From: Diabrotica undecimpunctata
Taxonomy: Eukaryota; Arthropoda; Insecta; Coleoptera; Chrysomelidae
Assembly: GCF_040954645.1 (NCBI RefSeq)
Contig: NC_092805.1
Coordinates: 72,153,186 to 72,217,185 of the forward strand
Direction of reading: 5' to 3'
Length of the DNA stretch: 64,000 bases
The notes under the pieces were generated by a model. It ran no database searches. It saw only the letters and a list, made by a program, of their open reading frames with translations, and had not been told where the DNA came from. Shown in pieces: positions 54,330 to 64,000 of this stretch. The position numbers and the translations under genes were made by a program. Numbering within the stretch: the stretch's first letter is position 1; the number at the start of each line of letters is the position of its first letter.

Positions 54330-55740
54330 ATCAGAAATTACAACATATAAAGAACTTAATATAAATGTACAGGAAGTTCGGAAAATACTTGAAAACCTGA
54401 GGAACAGAAAACCAGCAGGTAAAGACGGGATACCAAACGAATACTGAAATATTGTGGAGCAGCAATGAACAATTAACAACATTAATTAATAAAATTATAA
54501 AACACAATAAAATGCCGGAAGAATGGAGAAGGAGCGAACTAACTCTACTATTTAAAAAAGGAGATAAAAACAGACAAAAAACTACAGAGGTATAAACTTG
54601 TTAAATACTACGCTAAAACTTACAACTAAATTTTACAAGTACTAATTAATCACAATATAAGTTTAGCAGATGAACAACCGGGTTTTTTTAGTGGTAGATC
54701 GTGTACAGATGCAAAATTCGTTATAAAGCAAATTACTGAGAAATCACTGAGGTATAATAGACCAGCATTTCTGTGTCTGATTGACCTAAAGAAAGCGTTT
54801 GACAGAGTAAGACTGAAAGATGTAATCCATCTTCTGTATAATAGAGAAGCTCCCCTAAATATTATAAAAACTATATATTATATTAATAGCCCAAGATGCA
54901 AGTTTGCAAAGACTGGTCCACAAATTTAACATAAGAGTAAAAGAATTTAATATGACAATCTCATCTCAGAAAACTAAAACAATAGTAATCAGCAAAGGAC
55001 CACAGATGTAAAATAGAAATTGATGGCATTAGCAGAAACAAGACGCGACACAGCCACAGCGCAAAGAATAATGGAAGCGGCAGAGATGAGAGTACTGAGA
55101 AGAATTACAGGAAATACTCTGAGAAATCGAAAAGAAAATGTAACGTATAGTGTATAAATGAATGGATACAAAATAGAAAAAAAGAATAGAATAACCACAT
55201 AGGTAATGGAAATAAAATACTTGGCATTATGAATTTATTATGACAATTTCATCTCAAAAAACTAAAACAATAGTAGTCAGCAAATACCTGAGAATTACAC
55301 TGTCTAGCTACGGATACCTGGACAAAGAAGTGAGAGATCAAGTACTAAAAGCAAATAGACTGGCAGGATGCCTTAATAACACTATATGGCTAAACAGACA
55401 CATTAACACTGAGATGATATCAATTTATAAAGCCAGTGTAAGACAAATAATGACATATGCCTTAGAAACAAGACCCGGCACAGCCACAACGCAAAGAATA
55501 ATGGAAACGGCAGAGATGAGAGTACTGAGAACAATTATAGGAAATACGCTGAGAAATCAAAAGATAAGTGAAGACATTAGAAGAAAATGTAACGTAAAGT
55601 GTATAAATGAATTGACACAAAATAGAAAAAAAGAATGGAATAATCACATAAGCAGAATGGAGGAGACCCGTGACGTCAAAATTGCAAGAGATAAGTCACG
55701 AATCGGCAGAAGAAGTATCGGACGATCGCGCAAAAGATGA
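54330..55740 (+). pseudogene. Non-LTR reverse transcriptase remnant
   Basis: Segments in different frames are LENLRNRKPAGKDGIPNEY, NYRGINLLNTTLK, DEQPGFFSGRSCTDAKFVIK, FLCLIDLKKAFDRVRLKDVI (motif A) and, after a large deletion covering motifs B and C, KTKTIVVSK. The last part (55240-55740) reads LAGCLNNTIWLNRHINTEM, RQIMTYALETRPGTA, AEMRVLRTIIGNTLRNQ and ISRMEETRDVKIARDKSRIG. A partial earlier copy of this tail lies at about 54945-55200. Confidence 0.7.
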
Positions 55741-55942
55741 AGTGATAACCTTCTATAGAGGTATTATTCCGCCAATGAACAAGTAAAATTGCTTATAAAG
55801 AGAAATAATAACAAGAAAAAAAAGTAACATCTCTCAGATAAATAAGCGGAACAACAGAAACTGAGTATAAACGTGAAATTCCAGAATTAACATTAAATAA
55901 ATTACCGCAAATCGTACGAACTGAAATAAGTGTTATTTTCTG

Positions 55943-55945
<3 letters not shown>

Positions 55946-55984
<39 letters not shown>
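55946..55984. repeat. (TA)n microsatellite
   Basis: A TA tract downstream of the degraded non-LTR element. Confidence 0.95.
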
Positions 55985-55989
<5 letters not shown>

Positions 55990-58200
55990 ATAAGAACTAT
56001 ATTTAAACCAAGTGACAGAAAAAAATTATATATACATTTACTTCTAAATGATTAAGGTCTATAAAATTATTATTACAGTTAAAGCTTATACAAGCGACAA
56101 ATTAGACCGAACATAATATCATAACTGTAAAACATAATATATACGGAAACAATAAAGAAATAGATATGTTTAATGGTTATGAAACCGCTTGTCGTCTGCC
56201 ATGAATTTTATTCAAGAATCAAGTTTCCATAAGACACCAAAATATTTTGTCTGAGTAATGACTTACTACGATAAAAAGAAATAGAATACTTTTATAATAC
56301 ACAACGTTATAAAGGTGAAACTATGAAAAAATATACATATAATATAATAATGATATATATGATAATTCATAAGCGCATGTTAATAACAATTGGTAATAAA
56401 GACATAAAGATACCCACTAGAAACTTTATAATTTCAAAACGACAGTAAAATAAAGTTCAATTAAAAGGTTCAAATCGCGACATAATATGAAATAATTCAA
56501 CAGCAAGTAAAAGTACTTGATGTATAGGACATGCATGCAACACAATATTGTGTATTGTACTTTACCATGTAGGATGGACGCAGCAAAACCCTAGCACGTA
56601 ACTAAAGACGTTAGAACTCCAATACAGGTCTGTGTGGTTTGGCAAGTGAACAGCTTTCCTTGAAAAAATGGGGTTTTATTGAATTTATTTTGCCAAGTTG
56701 ACGCTACCGTGGGCGGTAATTACCTTGCGACCTGCACTTTTAAAAGAAAACCACTCTTTTTTCTATGGACAAGACTCACTCACACTCACTCTTTAAAATA
56801 CAATGTATGAATAAAAGGTCATTTGTTTGAAACAATATATTTAGAACCGTCTAATTGTTCAATAGTGTCTGGGTTTTTGTAACCGATATCTTGGCCTACT
56901 ATACGGTGAGAATCAAAACTAACAAAAACCCTGTTAGTATTTTAACAATGTTTATAACAGTTTCAACAATAAAAGAAGCTATCACACAGTTAAAAACTAT
57001 GACCCCTATGGAAAAAATACAGTAGACTATGACTACATTTGTGCTTTAGCACTTATAGTAAGAACAAGATAAAAATCTAAATACCTACATAAATATATTA
57101 ACAAGAAGTTATTAAAACTTTTGTTCGTTATCAGTAAAAAAAAGCGCATTTCAGAATATATTATGAAAAATGTTGTTAATATTACAATATCAAGTACCTT
57201 TATATAACAATAGGAATACAAAAATAAAAAAAACAACTTACCTTTGCAAAACAACAATCAATCACTTCATTTTATCACGAAAAATTTAAAAATTGCAATG
57301 TAATTGAACCCAGTTTGTGAGATTTGTTCACTCCTTAAGATTACGTTCGGTTGTAACAATTGATTGGAGCGAGGTGTATTAATTTCAGTGTAGACAGGAA
57401 TTATTCCACCGCGCTCCAATGCTCCAGACTATCTCTTTTTCCCCTATAGCACTCTGATGCGCGATAGTAGCACAACCATCAGCTAAATGTTCTTTATGTG
57501 GAAGTCCTGGTAATAGAACTCCAACATGGTTCTCCTGTAAATTGTAAAACTTATTCTTAGATTACAACGACAACCTTCTTAGTATTCAGGTACAAGATAC
57601 CGTCCACAAGTATGTGATTATGTGTACGTATCAATATTCTTTTAAAAGAGATTAATAAAATTCGCCCGTAGTGATTAATTTACCATTTGATTATAATTAG
57701 CATTTAAAAACGAAATTTTCACCTTTCATACAAACATCGATAGTTTTTAGCTTTGGATGTATTTGAGTCACATCTTGCTGTAGCAGATTTACCCTAAAAA
57801 GTTTAATTTTATGCACAATTATCTCATTTGCTCTGGAAATGACGTATAAATATACATTGTTAAAAATTGTGTAGATTTAATAATTTAAAACGTTCTTTGT
57901 CGTCTTCTGAATCTTCATTTCCATTCGTTCCTATCTAAGCACATGTTATCCACAAGGTACTTCTTCATTTTTTATTCACTACTCTTGTTGCTATGGCTTT
58001 CCTCATTTTATTTATTCATATCGTTCTCACTCATAACACATATTGGGTGATTTATTGTTTCATTAAACTTTTTCTGTATATATCCGTATCATATAAGTTT
58101 TCTAGTTATTATAGCGTATATAGTGTATGTTAATTCCATTGTATTTCTTATATTTTCAATATTAATTCTTTCCAATCAAGATTTTCGAGCAGCTCTGAAC
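55985..58200. other. No gene recognised
   Basis: About 2.2 kb of AT-rich sequence, with a GC-richer patch at about 56560-56760. ORFs are short and unsupported. No RNA gene or element boundary was recognised. Confidence 0.4.
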
Positions 58201-58300
58201 CATTGGCCCATTTTTGTTGCTTTTGTCACTGTTTCTCCTTTCTTTTAACTACAACTTTTCTCCACGTTGATCGGTCTTCTACATCTCTGCAATCAAATAA
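58201..58300 (-). pseudogene. Possible non-LTR C-terminal fragment
   Basis: The minus strand reads DVEDRSTWRKVVVKRKE, like the conserved A-x-D-R-x-x-W end of RTE-type ORFs. Too short to be sure. Confidence 0.3.
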
Positions 58301-59137
58301 AATATTAACTTTTTGAGATATCCGAATATCATTATAAGAGCTTTCTTCATTCAGTATCTGTTCTTAATCTATACGGATTTGTAGCATTATACTAATAAGG
58401 CCTTATTTGTTTTATTCATTCTTCCTAATTTGCATCAATATATTAAAATAGGTCTGAAGTTTGTATTATGCTCTTTATTCCTTCAGTGACGGTATTATTA
58501 ACTGTGATTATTGATTCAATAATATTTAAGTGTTCCATAGTTTAGAGATTGCAGTTGTAGACTTTTTTGTTTTATCTAGATTTATTTAATTGGTGTCTTC
58601 TGTGTATTTGCTTGTATTTGGTTTTCACTTCGTTGATGTTTTAGTTTCTTATGAAATCGATATCATCAGCATTATGTTAGGAGCTGCTTTGTACATTGGA
58701 CCGTTAACGGATTACATGTTAAATGGACGTTATATCTATTTTGGTAAGCTGTTCGTTAATTTTTTAACTATTTGAATCGAGAATTTGTATTTTATTAGAT
58801 CTCTGGTTTATTTATTTTATATGTCTGATGTTTTGTTTCCTGTATCGTTACTACAAGGATTTTGCTGGATACCGACGTAGGGAACCTGGTTGTACGTACA
58901 TGATGTTTTGATTACCAACAGTAGAAAATTTGTCCTGCTGTAAAATTATGATTATTTTACTAGAAAATATAATGTTGTTTAATAATAATAAAGTTGTTTC
59001 ACTTTGTTTTCTCCATCGAGGTCGCAGTGAGACTGCTACCATTATACCTTCTGGTATTTAATATTTTGCCGATCAAGCAACACTTCCTATAGTCATTAAC
59101 TTGGTACTGATATCTCTACTCCCCGATTTTAGCAGGC
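58301..59137. other. No gene recognised
   Basis: AT-rich intergenic sequence. ORFs at 58590-58775 and 58851-59042 lack support. Confidence 0.35.
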
Positions 59138-59148
59138 AGTCACCAAAC
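59138..59148 (+). repeat. Target-site duplication, left copy
   Basis: AGTCACCAAAC is identical to 61319-61329. Confidence 0.7.
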
Positions 59149-59150
59149 CA

Positions 59151-60837
59151 GGACTAGATCAGATACCACCTGAGGCGATGAAGGGTCTAGGACGGGTGGA
59201 ACCTGCATGGCTTCTGGAATATATGAATGCACTGCTGGAAGCACAAACTTTTCCTGAGCTTTGGAGGACATCGAGGTTAATACTGCTTCCCAAAGCTAGG
59301 GAAAAGTATCGCCCCATCTGTCTGCTTCCATGCATCAGTAAGCTGTATGAAAGGATGCTGCGAGTACGCATAGACGACATGATTGAGAGGTCAGGTGGTT
59401 TATCAAGGAGGCAATTTGGTTTTTGCAAAGGGAAAAGCACGATTGATGCAATCATGAGTGTACTCGAAGCATTGCGCAACAGAGGGGATGAACATCGCTG
59501 GGCGGATTTGCTGTTGTTTGATGTTAAGAATGCATTCAATACGTTGCAGTGGACCGAGGTAATGAAGGCAATGGAGGAGAGAGAATGTCCTGGTTACCTG
59601 ATGAATGTGGTGGCGGAGTATCTGTCCTAGAGAAGGATTATGGTGGAAAAGGGCACGATCGTGGACGTGACGGCCGGGGTACCCCGGCCCAAGAGATGTC
59701 TTGGGCCCAACGCTATGGAATCTGGCATATGACGGGGTTATGCACTGTGAATACGGAGAGGGTACAACCCCCTTCGCATTCGCGGATGACCTCGCTGTAC
59801 TGGTAGTGGATCGGGATGAGCCAGATCTCAAATACCGGGTTAGAAACGCAGGCGGCGTCGTAAAGAAATGGATGACGCAGCACGGACTAAAACTTGCGAC
59901 AGAGAAAACCGAAGCCATCATTCTGAAGGGGACAAGGAATAGGCAAAATATTGAATTAAAATGTGCGGGAGCATGTCTAACACCTAAGAAACATGTAAAG
60001 TATCTAGGAGTGACATTGCACCAGAATGGAAAATGGGGAGAGCACGTGCGGGAGGTGGTCCGGAAGGCTGCGAATAGTACGGCTGCGTTGGGGAGGGTGA
60101 TGCCGAACATTGGAGGACCCAAATCCGAAAGGAGGAGGGTCTTACACGGTGTTTTACAATCGATCGTCCTCTACGCGGCACCAGTCTGGAGCGAGGCGGT
60201 AGAGATAACTGCCTGTAGGAGTCTCATGACACGAGTAGACAAAACAAGTCTGTTGCAAGTGGCATGCGCCTACAGGACTGTGTCTGCAGCAGCCTAATGG
60301 ACCATCACTGGATGTGTTCCGTTGCATGTTTTGGCGGTGGAAAGAAAAGAGCTTTATGAGAGAAGAGGTCCAAACCTTACTGTGGCCGAGAAAAGACAGG
60401 AAAGGGAAAGGTCAGTTGAAAGATGGCAAGAAGAATGGAACAACACGGAAGATGTGGCACAGTGGACGAAAATGCTGATCCCGAACATAAGAGATTGGGT
60501 GGACTGTGGCCACAGGCGACTGGATTATTTCCTGACGCAGGTGCTCACAGGACACGGGTGTTTTAGGGCCTACCTCTATAGGATCGGAAAGGCTGATACA
60601 GATGAATGCCTATACTGTGGATACTCGGACACTGTGACACATACGATGTTAGATTGCAGCAGATGGATAGTGGAAAGGAACAGAATGGAGAGAGAAACAG
60701 GTGTGAATTTTGTTACAGTGAGAGAAATGATTGAGAGAATGATTAAAAATAAATTAGTTTGGACTAACATACACAGCTATATCCGTGCAGTGATCAAGAA
60801 AAAGGAAGAGGAAGAAAGACTGCTAAACCAACGCTAA
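59151..60837 (+). pseudogene. R1-type ORF2: reverse transcriptase and C-terminal finger
   Basis: It begins GLDQIPPEAMKGLGRV (first RT block, truncated). Then follow YRPICLLPCISKLYERML, RQFGFCKGKSTIDAI and LLLFDVKNAFNTLQW (motif A). A TAG at 59628-59630 falls in the YLS-RRI region, and a one-base shift near 59690 precedes LGPTLWNLAYDG (motif B end). FAFADDLAVLV is motif C, followed by KTEAIILKG and VKYLGVTLHQNG. A TAA lies at 60295-60297. The remainder reads YFLTQVLTGHGCFRAYLYRI and the finger CLYCGYSDTVTHTMLDC, ending EEEERLLNQR. Strong R1-clade likeness, three disabling lesions. Confidence 0.85.
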
Positions 60838-61318
60838 AGGTAAGAGTGAATGATGCTGAAAGGTGAAGCTAGAAAAGTGGGTCACACTGTGTGAGTTGGA
60901 ATGCGTGAGTCAGACTGTGGGGAAGGAGGAAATGCCCTTTTGGGAATAATGCCGAACTAGGAGCGATGAGTGTCTTCTACGCGCTACCTGGAACGAGACA
61001 GGGAACCTCCTTGCTGATGAATAGAGTGCGGATGTGTATGAATGGAGAATGAATGAATAAAGGTAGTGATTCGGAAGTGATGCCGGCCTTACAGCGGCCA
61101 TTCCGCTTCCGGATCGCTGGATGACAGAGGAGGGTCTGGTTTAGCAGGTAGGCGTTCGGCGTAGACTCGGCGACGAGAGGGCATTTTAAAGTACCTCGGG
61201 AACTATCGCCGGGAGTACGAAGAACGAATCCTGCACTAAAGTTAGTCAGGCGGCGCCCTGGACTGAGATGTCTTTTGAAGATTCCAGATCCCCCCTCGAT
61301 AAAGACGAAAAAAAAAAA
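60838..61318 (+). other. R1 3' UTR and poly(A) tail
   Basis: GC-rich non-coding sequence ends in GACGAAAAAAAAAAAAG. Overlapping minus-strand ORFs are not supported. Confidence 0.65.
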
Positions 61319-61329
61319 AGTCACCAAAC
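61319..61329 (+). repeat. Target-site duplication, right copy
   Basis: AGTCACCAAAC directly follows the poly(A) tail. Confidence 0.7.
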
Positions 61330-61835
61330 TATTAAAACTACTACATTCATGCTTTCTATTATCCAACGATTAGCCAGTCCAGGACTATATGCATTATTAT
61401 GGTACTGATATTGCTGCTGCCCCTCATAAGTAAATAGAATAGACAAGGGCGATTTTGGCAATTTAATAGGATTTTTGTGAGTTAGAATATAATTTCTCCG
61501 AGAAAGTAAAGAATATCTATCTATACGATATAGTAGTCAGTAACGAGAAAACCAAATAAATGTTCATTAACAGACAAAAGAGACGATGTAGTAGGGCATA
61601 TAACTTAACAATAGACCCCTATAATTTTGAAAGATAGGAGCGTTTTAGATATCGCAGATAATGTTTTCACATAAGAGATCAAAGGGAAAATTCAGGTAGC
61701 AAACTGATATATGTATAACCCTCATAACAATTTTAAATCCAGAAGTCTAATACGAACTACTAAAATGGGGATATATAAAACAATGTAAGTAAAACTCAGG
61801 TATTAATTAGATCAGGATTGCTAGGAAAACCCCCA
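61330..61835. other. No gene recognised
   Basis: AT-rich sequence with no supported ORF or repeat. Confidence 0.35.
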
Positions 61836-61839
61836 GAAG

Positions 61840-63480
61840 TGTTTTACGACCGGGAACTAATGCTAAGGTCAAACAGGTATATAAAGATTGCAACGTCGTA
61901 CAGAAAACTAAATCTCAACGCCAAAGTTATTGTTTTGCACTCTGTATTGATTTGTGATTCATAAGATTCATATATTTCTCTAAGAATTCTTCTTTCTGCG
62001 ACGCTCAATCGGCTCTTATTTTGTTTTTTCATTGTCCGTGTTTCACTTACATACGTAAATTCTTATTTTTGGTACTGGGGGATGTATTTTTGGATTTAAT
62101 GTTTTTGCTTAAAACGTAGCAATTAGCAGCTGGTATTCTGTTGTTATTTTATTTTGTAGTGTTTTTATTAAAAGTGCTCTTAAATTCCAAATATTTAGAC
62201 CGATGAACCATTTCAAAGTTGTACTAGTCTATTGAAATATTATGTCCTATCCTGTTTCGTAGTGCTCTTCTTATGATAGCCATATATTTTTTTGTCATCG
62301 TTGATTTGGAGGACCCTTCTTTGCGCTTTTTCCTATTAAATGTCTTAATGTTTTTTTCTTACTAATAATTATACTTGCTACTATATTTAACTCATCGTCG
62401 AAAGTCTGTATACTGTAAAGACCTTACTTATTAACCTGAGTTTTTCTATATTTACTTTGCGGGTGATGCTCTCCAACACGATGGTAAACACGATTGGAGA
62501 CACGGCATCTTCCTGTTTGAGGTCACGGTACATTTGAAAGTAAGTTGACAGTTAATTTCCTTAGGTATGCCTAGTTCTGCCATAGCATTTTAGTTACAAT
62601 CTTAGTTACAATTACATAACTAGTTTAATGTTTTTTTTTATTCCTAACATTTTTTATTATGTATATAATACTGAATATTTGATCAATGGTTCATTCAGTT
62701 TTTCTAATTTCATACTAATCTTTCCTAATTTCACATTTGTGGTTGCTGTCTGTCAAAGAAAACACCATTTTCCAGAGCTGATGCTATGATTTATATTTGT
62801 TGTTAAAATTACTTTGCTGCTGTATCGAGTACCGTTTACTGGTATATGAATTTGGTTACGAATTTATCTTGTGTGCTCAACTCTATTAAATCTTTTACCG
62901 CGAATTGAAAAGAATGTTTTAACCTTTATTTGTAACATTTTTATCGTTAACGTTCAGTGAAATATTTTACGTTTATCTAAATAAGTATTTACTATATTGT
63001 ATAATGATTGTACATGTTTCCTGTTTGAGATCAATGTACATTTGAAAATAAGTCGATAATTTTCCTTAAAATATTACTTTACTTGTACGTTACTCCTTGT
63101 TAAATTAATTAATTTCTTAGGTAAGCCTAGTTATGCCATAGTATTCCATAGTTTTATTCTTATGATTATATCATGTGTTTGTTCAAAATCTATAAATAAC
63201 TAGTTTAATGTTTTTTTTATATTACCAACATTTCTGATTAACTGCCTAATTGTGAATAATTGATCAACGATTTATTAAGTTTTTCTAATTCCACACTAAT
63301 AGTCTCCTATTTGATAGTTCACCTATTCACCCAATCGTTATGGGTTTATTAGAAAAAAATCTGTATATCCTAATAATTAATATAGAGCTTATACCGCTAT
63401 AGTTTGTGCAGTACATTTTATCATCCCTTTTGTGTATGGGTATGCTTTTCAGCAAGTTGGTACTTGCTCTTACTTTTAAA
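61840..63480 (-). pseudogene. Degraded non-LTR reverse transcriptase remnants
   Basis: The minus strand shows LSVAERRILREIYE (C-terminal part) near 61950-62030. At about 62440-62590 it shows LKQEDAVSPIVFTIVLESI (a degraded motif B) with AELGIPKEI. A second, more decayed copy of the region upstream of motif B lies at 63010-63300 (phrases TTAGGTAAGCCTAGTTATGCCATA, CTAGTTTAATGTTTTTTTTA repeated). Many stops are present and no ORF is usable. Confidence 0.5.
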
Positions 63481-63664
63481 TTGATAGATTAGCTGTTTAA
63501 CTGCCTGTACTGAACTTTCTTCTTCATGTTGCAAATATATATAAAAATTAATAAAAACCACTCTGATATACAGTTGACTGAAATATTGGAGACCCTATAT
63601 TATTCAATCAATGGAAATACTAAGATCACACGGGGGGAATATTATGGGTTATTTCTGATTTCGT
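63481..63664. other. No gene recognised
   Basis: Short AT-rich flank of the SINE. Confidence 0.35.
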
Positions 63665-63678
63665 CATAATTTACACTA
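63665..63678. repeat. SINE target-site duplication, left copy
   Basis: CATAATTTACACTA is identical to 63924-63937. Confidence 0.9.
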
Positions 63679-63923
63679 GTAAGTAAGTAAGTTCGTGTAA
63701 CCTTCTGGCTAAGGTCCAGTGTTAGGGTTTTCAGGTCGCGCAAGCGCTCCTAACATGACTTAACGACTACTTTCGTAGCGAGGACCGACGGCTTTACGTG
63801 CCCTCCGAAGCACGGTGGCAGAGCAGTTAAATTAGAAATTGAAAATTTTGTCGGTGCCAGGATTCGAACCCGGGCCCTCCAGCTTGTTAAGCCAGTAACA
63901 CAGCCACTGAGCTACGGCTGCCA
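63679..63923 (-). mobile_element. tRNA-derived SINE
   Basis: On the minus strand the 245-bp element starts with a tRNA-like head (GGCAGCCGTAGCTCAGTGG, the A box, and GGGTTCGAATCCTGGCACC, the B box about 40 nt later). It continues with a body containing GGGCACGTAAAGCCGTCGGTCC, and ends in a (TTAC)n tail (plus strand GTAAGTAAGTAAGT). A perfect 14-bp target-site duplication brackets it. The head has internal RNA polymerase III promoter boxes, so it may be transcribed. It is not a functional tRNA gene because it is fused to the body and mobilised as a unit. Confidence 0.88.
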
Positions 63924-63937
63924 CATAATTTACACTA
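63924..63937. repeat. SINE target-site duplication, right copy
   Basis: CATAATTTACACTA directly abuts the 5' end of the SINE head. Confidence 0.9.
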
Positions 63938-64000
63938 AAAATACTAACAAGAGAGTGCTCTCACCTCCACATGTTAAAATTGATATATAGTACCAACAGA

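Larger units (their letters stand above)
52926..55835 (+). mobile_element. Degraded non-LTR retrotransposon (APE endonuclease plus RT)
   Basis: A 5' leader is followed by endonuclease and reverse transcriptase remnants in many frames, and by an A-rich end (AACAAGAAAAAAAAGTAAC near 55825). The minus-strand fragment at 29860-30110 is from the same family. A segment near the 3' end is duplicated in tandem. Confidence 0.65.
59149..61318 (+). mobile_element. R1-clade non-LTR retrotransposon, 5'-truncated
   Basis: Reverse transcriptase through the C-terminal finger, a 3' UTR (60838-61305) and a poly(A) tail (about 61309-61319) lie between identical 11-bp direct repeats. It starts inside the reverse transcriptase. 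GC content is visibly higher than in the surroundings. Confidence 0.82.

Noticed and set aside
55985..59137. Short ORFs of 60-75 codons
   Set aside because: AT-rich chance frames without motifs, splice context or neighbours.
59403..60181. Long minus-strand ORF (239 codons) in the R1 element
   Set aside because: Antisense shadow of the reverse transcriptase, which carries FADD and other conserved blocks.
63845..63923. Free-standing tRNA gene on the minus strand
   Set aside because: It is fused to a SINE body and tail within one target-site duplication.

Overview
This is a repeat-dense, AT-rich piece of an animal nuclear genome, most likely an insect. The evidence is a Maverick/Polinton (adintovirus-like) element, Ty3/Gypsy LTR elements of the 412/mdg1 and 17.6/297 types, R1- and RTE-type non-LTR retrotransposons, a Dong/R4-like element in TAA repeats, a tRNA-derived SINE, many (TA)n tracts, and a TATA plus TCAGT initiator promoter. 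The species cannot be read from the sequence. I see no conserved housekeeping gene, rRNA, CRISPR array or operon.

1-10.6 kb: the right part of an endogenous Polinton. It carries an adenain-like protease (cut by the window edge), a phospholipase A2/basic-peptide protein, a packaging ATPase, a conserved protein of unknown function, a tandem pair of small paralogous genes, a retrovirus-type integrase with a chromodomain-like tail, a protein-primed family B DNA polymerase and a small putative ssDNA-binding protein. Integrase and polymerase would handle integration and replication; protease, ATPase and the PLA2 protein are virion genes. Several genes carry single disabling changes, so this is a recently decayed copy.

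10.6-15.7 kb: TTGACC hexamer tracts, a satellite of about 430 bp, short degenerate repeats, and one apparent two-exon gene (13.58-14.6 kb) with promoter, splice sites and polyA signal but no recognised homology.

15.7-27.6 kb: a broken 412/mdg1-type Gypsy element (minus strand), a 5'-truncated Dong/R4-like element sitting in ATA/TAA repeats, and a broken 17.6-type Gypsy element with a recognisable 5' LTR and primer-binding site (minus strand).

27.6-45.1 kb: a large palindrome bounded by (TA)n, RTE-type fragments including one RTE nested in another, a full-length RTE with a perfect 13-bp target-site duplication inserted into a repeat whose uninterrupted relative lies 4 kb away, an R1-like 3' fragment, an RTE endonuclease fragment, and a Gypsy integrase fragment.

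45.1-51.9 kb: an LTR retrotransposon with two nearly identical LTRs of about 1.35 kb. Its pol has three in-frame stops and it lacks visible capsid, nucleocapsid and protease domains.

52-64 kb: a degraded non-LTR element, about 3 kb with no gene seen, an R1-clade element with target-site duplications and a poly(A) tail, degraded reverse transcriptase remnants, and a SINE with a perfect 14-bp target-site duplication.
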